Position numbers and translations under genes: made by a program. Below, piece by piece: positions 59,016 through 64,000 of a DNA stretch of 64,000 nucleotides. Under the pieces are notes generated by a model, which was not told where the DNA came from, ran no database searches, and saw nothing but the letters and a program-made list of their open reading frames with translations. This DNA comes from Burkholderiaceae bacterium 16 (GTDB lineage Bacteria; Pseudomonadota; Gammaproteobacteria; Burkholderiales; Burkholderiaceae), in the NCBI GenBank assembly GCA_000955785.1, contig JYOD01000009.1, positions 88,360 to 152,359 on the forward strand. The letters are read 5' to 3'. Numbering within the stretch: position 1 is the first letter of the stretch; the number at the start of each line of letters is the position of its first letter.

Positions 59016-59552
59016 TCATTCCAGCGTCTCGATGACGAAATTGGTGTTGGTGTAGATGCAGAGTTCGCCGGCGATGCCCAGCGACTTCTCCACGATGTCC
59101 TTGGGCGAAAGCTCGGTGTTCTCCACCAGCGCCTTGGCCGCCGACTGCGCGTAGGCGCCGCCCGAGCCGATCGCGGCCACGCCGCCCTCGGGGTCGAGCA
59201 CGTCGCCGTTGCCGGTGATCACCAGGGTGGTGTCGCGGTCGGCCGTGATCAGCATGGCTTCGAGCCGGCGCAGCGCGCGGTCCGAGCGCCAGTCCTTGGC
59301 GAGGTCGACGGCGGCGCGGGTCAGGTTGCCCTGGTACTTCTCCAGCTTGGCCTCGAAGCGATCGAGCAGCGAGAAGGCATCCGCGGTGCTGCCGGCAAAG
59401 CCGACCAGTACCTTGCCGTTGTAGATGCGCCGCACCTTGCGTGCGGTGCCCTTCATCACAATATTGCCAAGAGTGACCTGGCCGTCACCGCCGACTGCAA
59501 CCTGGTTGCCGCGCCGGACGCTGACGATGGTAGTGCCGTGATACTGTTCCAT
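59016..59552 (-). CDS. hslV: HslV peptidase subunit
   Basis: The 178-residue protein is the proteasome-beta-like peptidase of HslVU. The catalytic threonine follows a short propeptide in [31 protein letters not shown] and [13 protein letters not shown] are typical. The start ATG is at 59552. Confidence 0.98.
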   Translation of the reverse strand: MEQYHGTTIVSVRRGNQVAVGGDGQVTLGNIVMKGTARKVRRIYNGKVLVGFAGSTADAFSLLDRFEAKLEKYQGNLTRAAVDLAKDWRSDRALRRLEAMLITADRDTTLVITGNGDVLDPEGGVAAIGSGGAYAQSAAKALVENTELSPKDIVEKSLGIAGELCIYTNTNFVIETLE

Positions 59553-59725
59553 GGTGGCTTCGCGAGAATATGTCTTGGACGTAGGTGGCGACGGGTGCGG
59601 CCGAATTCAAGGGCCACCGCGCCGGCCATCCCTGGCGCCCCCTGCCGGACCGAAAGCAACCAGATCAATATAGACGAGGAGGCCACAGCAAGCGCCGGGG
59701 CGCGGCAGGCCGGGGGATGAAAAAC

Positions 59726-59756
59726 AAAAAGGCCACGCATCGCGCGTGGCCTTTTC
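59726..59756 (-). terminator. rho-independent terminator of the Bug receptor gene
   Basis: On the minus strand AAGGCCACGC (from 59753) pairs with GCGTGGCCTT (to 59729), followed by a T-rich stretch. It lies about 36 bases after the stop of the Bug gene. Confidence 0.88.
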
Positions 59757-59791
59757 TGCATCCGGGGCTCGCGCCCCGCGGGTGGCGGCAA

Positions 59792-60778
59792 TCAGTCCGC
59801 GTAGACGCCGGCCTTCTTGATCACCGGGCTCCACTTGCCGATTTCCGCCGACAGGAAGGTCTTCAGCGAATCCGGCGTGGCGCGCTGGGCGGGCACTGCC
59901 TCCGCACCCAGTTCGGCCATCTTGGCCCGGAAGGTCGGGTCCGTCACGGCCTTCTGCAGTGCGGCGGAGAGTTTGTCCACCACCGGCTTGGGCGTGCCCT
60001 TGGGCGCGTACATGGCGTGCCAGATCTTCACTTCGACACCAGGCAGACCCTGCTCGGCGGCCGTCGGGATGTCCTTGAAGGCTTCCACGCGGCGGCTCTG
60101 CATGGCGGCGTACGGCTTGAGCGCGCCCGCCTTGAGCTGGCCGGCGATATTGGTGGTCTGGTCGCACATCAGGTTGACCTGGCCGCCCAGGATATCGGTC
60201 AGCGCCGGCGCCGTGCCCTTGTAGGGCACGGTGGTCAGGTCGGTCTGGATCGCGCTCAGGAAGAGCAGGCCGCACAGGTGCGAGGCCGAGCCGATGCCGG
60301 CGTTGGCCATCGACAGCTTGCTGGCATTGGCCTTGATATAGGGCAGCAGTTCCTTGAAGCTGGCGGGCGGCAGGTTCTTGTTGCCGATCATCACCATTGG
60401 CACGTCGGCGATCTCGCCCACGGTTTCGAAGTCCTTGAGCGGATCGAAACCGAGGTTGCGGTACAGCGCCGGCGCGGTGGACATGCCGATATGGTGGATC
60501 AGGATGGTGTAGCCATCGCCCTTGGCCTGCGCAACCTTCTTGGCGCCGATGGTGCCGCCCGCGCCGCCCAGGTTCTCGATCACCATCGTGGTACCCAGGT
60601 GCTTGGACATGATCATGACCAGTTCGCGCGACACCTTGTCGGTCGGGCCGCCCGCGGCGAACGGCACCACCACCGAGACCGGCTTGCCGCCCGGGAACTC
60701 CTGTGCCTGCGCGCCCGCATGCATCCCAATCACGCCGACCGTCAGCGCGGCAGCCACAAACTGTGCAACTCGTTTCAT
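59792..60778 (-). CDS. Bug-family tripartite tricarboxylate receptor
   Basis: The 328-residue periplasmic protein has a signal peptide (AAALTVGVIGMHAGAQAQ) and the Bug fold with PVSVVVPFAAGGPTDKVSR, VIENLGGAGGTIGAKKV, TTVPYKGTAPALTDILGGQV and YAPKGTPKPVVDKL. It binds an organic acid or similar ligand. No membrane partner genes (tctA/tctB) are near, as for many orphan Bug genes in Cupriavidus and Bordetella. It lies next to a dehalogenase-like hydrolase gene reading the same way. Confidence 0.93.
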   Translation of the reverse strand: MKRVAQFVAAALTVGVIGMHAGAQAQEFPGGKPVSVVVPFAAGGPTDKVSRELVMIMSKHLGTTMVIENLGGAGGTIGAKKVAQAKGDGYTILIHHIGMSTAPALYRNLGFDPLKDFETVGEIADVPMVMIGNKNLPPASFKELLPYIKANASKLSMANAGIGSASHLCGLLFLSAIQTDLTTVPYKGTAPALTDILGGQVNLMCDQTTNIAGQLKAGALKPYAAMQSRRVEAFKDIPTAAEQGLPGVEVKIWHAMYAPKGTPKPVVDKLSAALQKAVTDPTFRAKMAELGAEAVPAQRATPDSLKTFLSAEIGKWSPVIKKAGVYAD

Positions 60779-61073
60779 GCTTTCTCCTGGATACCCTTCT
60801 GTTCCCGTCCCGGCACTGCCCCGGCCGGAGTGGCGCGCCCTGTCGGGCGCGGCCGCCCCTGCGCCGCCGGCCCGATCGGGGCGGCGGCGCCGACCATGAC
60901 GCGGGCGCAGCGCATACGGCCGGCACGGCTTGGGCCGCGCGACCGGAGCGCAATGCTATCAATGTCGAAAAATGGCAAATATCCGGAAATACCCGCTAAG
61001 ACATTTCTTCGACGCGACACACCAAATGTATTCAATGCGCTACAGACAGGTGTTGAGCTGGCTCAACAGGGGC

Positions 61074-61973
61074 TCAACAGAAGAAGGCGAGCATTTCCTC
61101 CTGCAGCACCCCTGGCGCTTCCTCGGGGATGTAGTGCCCGCACGGGACCGCGTGGCCGCTGACATCGCTCGCCACCTCCTGCCACAGCGACAGCGGCTCG
61201 AAACAGCGCGCCACCACGCCGTGCTCGCCCCACAGCACGCGCAGCGGGCAATCGATCCCGCGGCCATCCGCGCGGTCGGCGCGGTCGTGGTCCAGGTCGA
61301 TGGTGGCGGCCGCACGGTAGTCCTCGCACATGGCGTGCACATGGGCCGGATCGCGCATGGCGGCCGTGTAGGCGGCCATCGCGTCGGGCACGAAGGGACT
61401 CAGGCCGGCGTGGCGCAGGCCCATCAGCTTGTTAAGGTAGAACTCCGGCTCGGCATTGATCAGCGTCTCCGGGAACGGCGCCGGCTGGATCAGGAAGAAC
61501 CAGTGCCAGTAGGCGGCGGCAAACGCCATGCTGGTGCGTTCGTACATGGCCAGCGTAGGGGCGATGTCGAGCAGCATGGCGCGCGAAACCCGGCCGGGGT
61601 GATCCACGCACAAGCGGTGCGCCACGCGGGCGCCGCGGTCGTGGGCGCATAGCGCGAAGACGTTAAAGCCCAGGCGCGCCATCACCTCCACCTGGTCCTG
61701 TGCCATCGCGCGCTTGCTGTAGTTCTCGTGGCCGGCGTTGCCCGGCGGCGCACTGCTGCTGCCATAGCCGCGCAGGTCGGTGGCAATGACGGTGAAACGG
61801 TCGGCCAGCGCCGGCGCCACCTTGTGCCAGATCAGGTGGCTCTGCGGATGCCCGTGCAGCAACAGCAGGGGTGGGCCCGAGCCGCCCCGCACGCCGGCGA
61901 TGGCGACCTCGCCGAGCTGCATGCGGAAAGGCTCGAAATTGGGAAACAGCAGGGCGCTGGCATCGTTCTGCAT
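61074..61973 (-). CDS. haloacetate (fluoroacetate-type) dehalogenase-like hydrolase
   Basis: The 299-residue alpha/beta hydrolase closely follows the fluoroacetate dehalogenase pattern. It has the nucleophile aspartate with two substrate arginines in HDRGARVAHR, the halide-binding His-Trp in AAYWHWFFLIQPAP, the tyrosine/arginine region DYRAAATIDLDHD and the catalytic histidine in CGHYIPEEAPG. NYSKRAMAQDQVEVM is also shared. Thus it probably hydrolyses haloacetates, possibly including C-F bonds; other alpha/beta hydrolase substrates remain possible. Confidence 0.8.
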   Translation of the reverse strand: MQNDASALLFPNFEPFRMQLGEVAIAGVRGGSGPPLLLLHGHPQSHLIWHKVAPALADRFTVIATDLRGYGSSSAPPGNAGHENYSKRAMAQDQVEVMARLGFNVFALCAHDRGARVAHRLCVDHPGRVSRAMLLDIAPTLAMYERTSMAFAAAYWHWFFLIQPAPFPETLINAEPEFYLNKLMGLRHAGLSPFVPDAMAAYTAAMRDPAHVHAMCEDYRAAATIDLDHDRADRADGRGIDCPLRVLWGEHGVVARCFEPLSLWQEVASDVSGHAVPCGHYIPEEAPGVLQEEMLAFFC

Positions 61974-62109
61974 TCGGGTCTCCTCGGAATCTCCGGAAAT
62001 ACGGCCGATCTGCGGCGCCTATGCTTGCCCTTGCGCCTCGCGTGCCGCCTGCTGGCGATGATAGATGCAAAGCGGGCGGGCGGCGGCAAAGGCATCAAGC
62101 GGCACCGAG

Positions 62110-62127
62110 TTGACGCAACTGAATTGC
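62110..62127 (+). promoter_or_regulatory. -35-like TTGACG with a GCAA-N5-TTGC inverted repeat
   Basis: TTGACG (62110-62115) is followed by the inverted repeat GCAACTGAATTGC (62115-62127) about 30 bases before the Fur-family gene. It could be its promoter and operator, but no good -10 is visible at the right distance. Confidence 0.3.
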
Positions 62128-62158
62128 ATCACCTGTGGCGCTATGGTTAAATCGGTCC

Positions 62159-62680
62159 ATGAGCAGCAGCCCCTCCCCCACCCAGGACATGCCTTCCTCC
62201 GCCATGACACCCGCGCCGGGCACCCTGGACGCCGCCCACGAGCGCCTGCGCGAGCTGGGCGCCCGTGTGACCCAGCCGCGCCTTGGCATCCTGGCCTGCC
62301 TGATGGAAAGCCATGAGCCGCTGACCCACCAGGCCGTGATCGACCGCATGCCGGCCGACGGCGAAGCGATCGACCGCGTTACCGTCTACCGCGTGCTCGA
62401 CTGGCTGGTCGAGCAGGGACTGGCCCAGAAGCGGGCCGGCCACGACCGCGTATTCCGCTTCAGCCTGGTCGAGCACGAGGCTGCCCGCGCGCAAGTGCAC
62501 CGGCAGCACAGCCATTTCCACTGCAACCGCTGCGACCGCACCTTCTGCCTGGACGGCGTCAGCGCGCCGGCGCAGGCCGCGCCCAAGGTGCCCAGCGGCT
62601 TTGCCGTGGAGCACGTGGAACTCACCGTCAACGGCGTTTGCGCCGAATGCGGCGCACGCACCCATGGCCGGCAAGGCTGA
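62159..62680 (+). CDS. Fur-family transcriptional regulator, Zur-like
   Basis: The 173-residue protein has the Fur winged helix (LRELGARVTQPRLGILACLM, RVTVYRVLDWLVEQGLAQK), the metal site region VHRQHSHFHCNRCDRTFCLD and a second cysteine pair CAECG for structural zinc. The next gene is a COG0523 GTPase, a usual target of zinc regulators, which favours Zur over Fur. The ATG at 62159 was chosen; an in-frame GTG lies 24 bases upstream. Confidence 0.87.
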   Translation: MSSSPSPTQDMPSSAMTPAPGTLDAAHERLRELGARVTQPRLGILACLMESHEPLTHQAVIDRMPADGEAIDRVTVYRVLDWLVEQGLAQKRAGHDRVFRFSLVEHEAARAQVHRQHSHFHCNRCDRTFCLDGVSAPAQAAPKVPSGFAVEHVELTVNGVCAECGARTHGRQG

Positions 62681-62720
62681 GCGAGGGGGCTGCTTGCCCG
62701 CCCCGCACAAGAACGAATAA

Positions 62721-62740
62721 AAGTTATCCAGGCCATACTT
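62721..62740 (+). promoter_or_regulatory. imperfect inverted repeat before the COG0523 gene
   Basis: AAGTTATCCAGGCCATACTT is an imperfect palindrome (AAGTTAT against ATACTT) in the 107-base gap after the Fur-family gene. It is a candidate operator for it, but the match to known Zur boxes is weak. Confidence 0.25.
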
Positions 62741-62787
62741 ACCCGCGCACACGACAGGCCAAGCGGCATCCCTTCCCGGAGAAAACA

Positions 62788-63879
62788 ATGTCCAAACTGA
62801 CCCCGGTCACCATCCTGACCGGCTTCCTCGGCAGCGGCAAGACCACCCTGCTCAAGCGCATCCTGAACGAGCAGCACGGCATGAAGATCGCCGTGATCGA
62901 AAACGAGTTCGGCGAAGAAAACATCGACAATGAGATCCTGGTGCAGGATGGCCGCGAGCAGATCGTGCAGATGAGCAACGGCTGCATCTGCTGCACCATC
63001 CGCGGCGACCTGGTGGCAGCGCTGTCGCAACTGATGACCCGGCGCGATGCCGGCGAGATCGATTTCGACCGGGTGGTGATCGAAACCACCGGCGTGGCCA
63101 ACCCCGGGCCAGTGGCCCAGACGTTCTTCATGGACGACGAGATCGCCCAGCGCTACCTGCTCGACGCCGTGATCACCCTGGTGGACGCCAAGCACGCCAA
63201 CCAGCAACTCGACAAACAGGAAGAGGCGCAGCGCCAGGTCGGCTTTGCCGACGCCATCTTCATCACCAAGGCGGACCTGGTGGCGGAAGGCGACATCGGC
63301 GACCTGCGCCACCGCCTGCTGCACATGAACCCGCGCGCGCCCGTGCGCACGGCGCATTTCGGCGAAGCGCCGATCGACACCATTTTCGACCTGCGTGGCT
63401 TCAACCTGAACGAAAAACTGGAAATCGACCCGGATTTCCTGCGCGCCGAGGCCGAAGAGCACGATCACGACCATGGGCACGAGCACGCCCACGGCGAGCA
63501 TTGCGGCGACGATTGCGGCCATGACAACCACGACCACCACGATCACGGCCACAAGCACAACCACCACCACCATCACAATCACGCCGACCGCATCGGCTCC
63601 TTCGTCTTCCGTAGCGAAAAACCCTTCAACTACGGCAAACTGGAGGAATTCCTGTCCGGCATCCTGTCGGTCTACGGGGAAAAGCTGCTGCGCTACAAGG
63701 GCGTGCTCTATATGGACGCGGTGGACCGGAAAGTGGTCTTCCAGGGCGTGCACCAGTTGATGGGCAGCGATATCGGCGCCAAATGGGGCGATGAAACCCC
63801 CGGCACCAAAATGGTCTTCATTGGCGTGGACCTGCCCAAGGACGCCATCCTGAAGGGCCTGGCCACCTGCCTGGCCTGA
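62788..63879 (+). CDS. COG0523 (CobW/ZNG1-like) GTP-dependent metal chaperone
   Basis: The 363-residue protein has Walker A TGFLGSGKTTLLKRIL, the metal-binding CXCC motif in NGCICCTIRGDLV, the switch segment VIETTGVANPGPVAQTF and the guanine-specificity FITKADL. A loop of about 45 residues (225-270) is packed with histidine and aspartate, then comes the CobW C-terminal domain. Such proteins move zinc or other metals into target enzymes under metal limitation. The position directly after a Zur-like gene fits zinc homeostasis. Confidence 0.92.
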   Translation: MSKLTPVTILTGFLGSGKTTLLKRILNEQHGMKIAVIENEFGEENIDNEILVQDGREQIVQMSNGCICCTIRGDLVAALSQLMTRRDAGEIDFDRVVIETTGVANPGPVAQTFFMDDEIAQRYLLDAVITLVDAKHANQQLDKQEEAQRQVGFADAIFITKADLVAEGDIGDLRHRLLHMNPRAPVRTAHFGEAPIDTIFDLRGFNLNEKLEIDPDFLRAEAEEHDHDHGHEHAHGEHCGDDCGHDNHDHHDHGHKHNHHHHHNHADRIGSFVFRSEKPFNYGKLEEFLSGILSVYGEKLLRYKGVLYMDAVDRKVVFQGVHQLMGSDIGAKWGDETPGTKMVFIGVDLPKDAILKGLATCLA

Positions 63880-64000
63880 GCCCGCCGGACCCCGCCGCCC
63901 GCCCTGACGCCCCCCTCCACCGGAGGGAGGCGGGGATATCAGGGAAAACTCCCCGCTTTTCTCCCATATCTCCAAATTTTTTGTTCAAGTACAATAGGCT
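63880..64000 (+). other. intergenic end of the window with a possible promoter
   Basis: No gene starts in these 121 bases. TACAAT (63990-63995) is a good -10 and would drive a gene beyond the window, but the -35 region is A/T-rich without a clear match. Confidence 0.35.

Overview
The window is high-GC DNA (roughly two thirds G+C by eye), densely coding and with little intergenic space. Gene content and order (ahcY-membrane protein-metF, thiC-O-S-G-E behind a TPP riboswitch, metK next to two lpxL-type genes and dapF, metX-metW, argB-HAD-slmA, hslV-hslU, creBCD, regBA) point to a betaproteobacterium of the Burkholderiales, most likely Cupriavidus or a close Ralstonia relative, and to a housekeeping part of the main chromosome. 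I see no rRNA, tRNA, CRISPR array, prophage or complete insertion sequence.

Layout. 0-4.3 kb: a minus-strand methyl-cycle block (ahcY, membrane protein, metF) led by an SAH riboswitch. 4.3-7.9 kb: thiD, a palindromic repeat, small genes and an ATPase gene that has lost its Walker A part. 7.9-13.5 kb: the thiamine operon. 13.9-21 kb: acyl-CoA dehydrogenase, chemoreceptor, GMC oxidoreductase and aldehyde dehydrogenase. 21-27.5 kb: Kdo hydroxylase, metK, two lipid A acyltransferases, dapF and a polyphosphate kinase 2. 27.5-30.7 kb: patatin, 3-hydroxybutyrate dehydrogenase and acetoacetate decarboxylase. 30.8-41.4 kb: pyrE, xth, the mqsRA toxin-antitoxin pair, argC, M48 peptidase, ampG, transport and regulator genes, metXW. 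41.8-47 kb: creBCD and membrane proteins. 47-55 kb: slmA, argB, a sigma/anti-sigma cassette, PCuAC and the RegBA redox system. 55-64 kb: small stress-type proteins, hslVU, a Bug receptor, a probable fluoroacetate-type dehalogenase, and a Fur-family regulator with a COG0523 metal GTPase.

How it works together. The window carries most of the methionine/SAM cycle: metX/metW (methionine entry), metK (SAM synthesis), ahcY (SAH removal) and metF (methyl supply). The most interesting signal is that three of these units have structured RNA leaders. ahcY has a classical SAH riboswitch. The metK and metX leaders both fold as SAM-II-type pseudoknots: a P1 stem, a loop beginning GA(G/U)UU and carrying CUUGC, then a distal GCUAAAG that pairs with CUUGC leaving UA unpaired. 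Both have an unusually long insertion between P1 and the distal strand. In all three a good -10 box lies just upstream, so the aptamer would form the very 5' end of the transcript. Thus SAM could repress its own synthesis and methionine entry while SAH induces its own removal.

Other points worth attention are an mqsR toxin gene whose expected start codon is ATC and whose operator has a shortened copy over the argC promoter, a MITE-like palindrome inserted in one of two copies of a dispersed repeat, a TTCAC repeat array before creD, and a ThiE with an extra degenerate ThiD-like domain.
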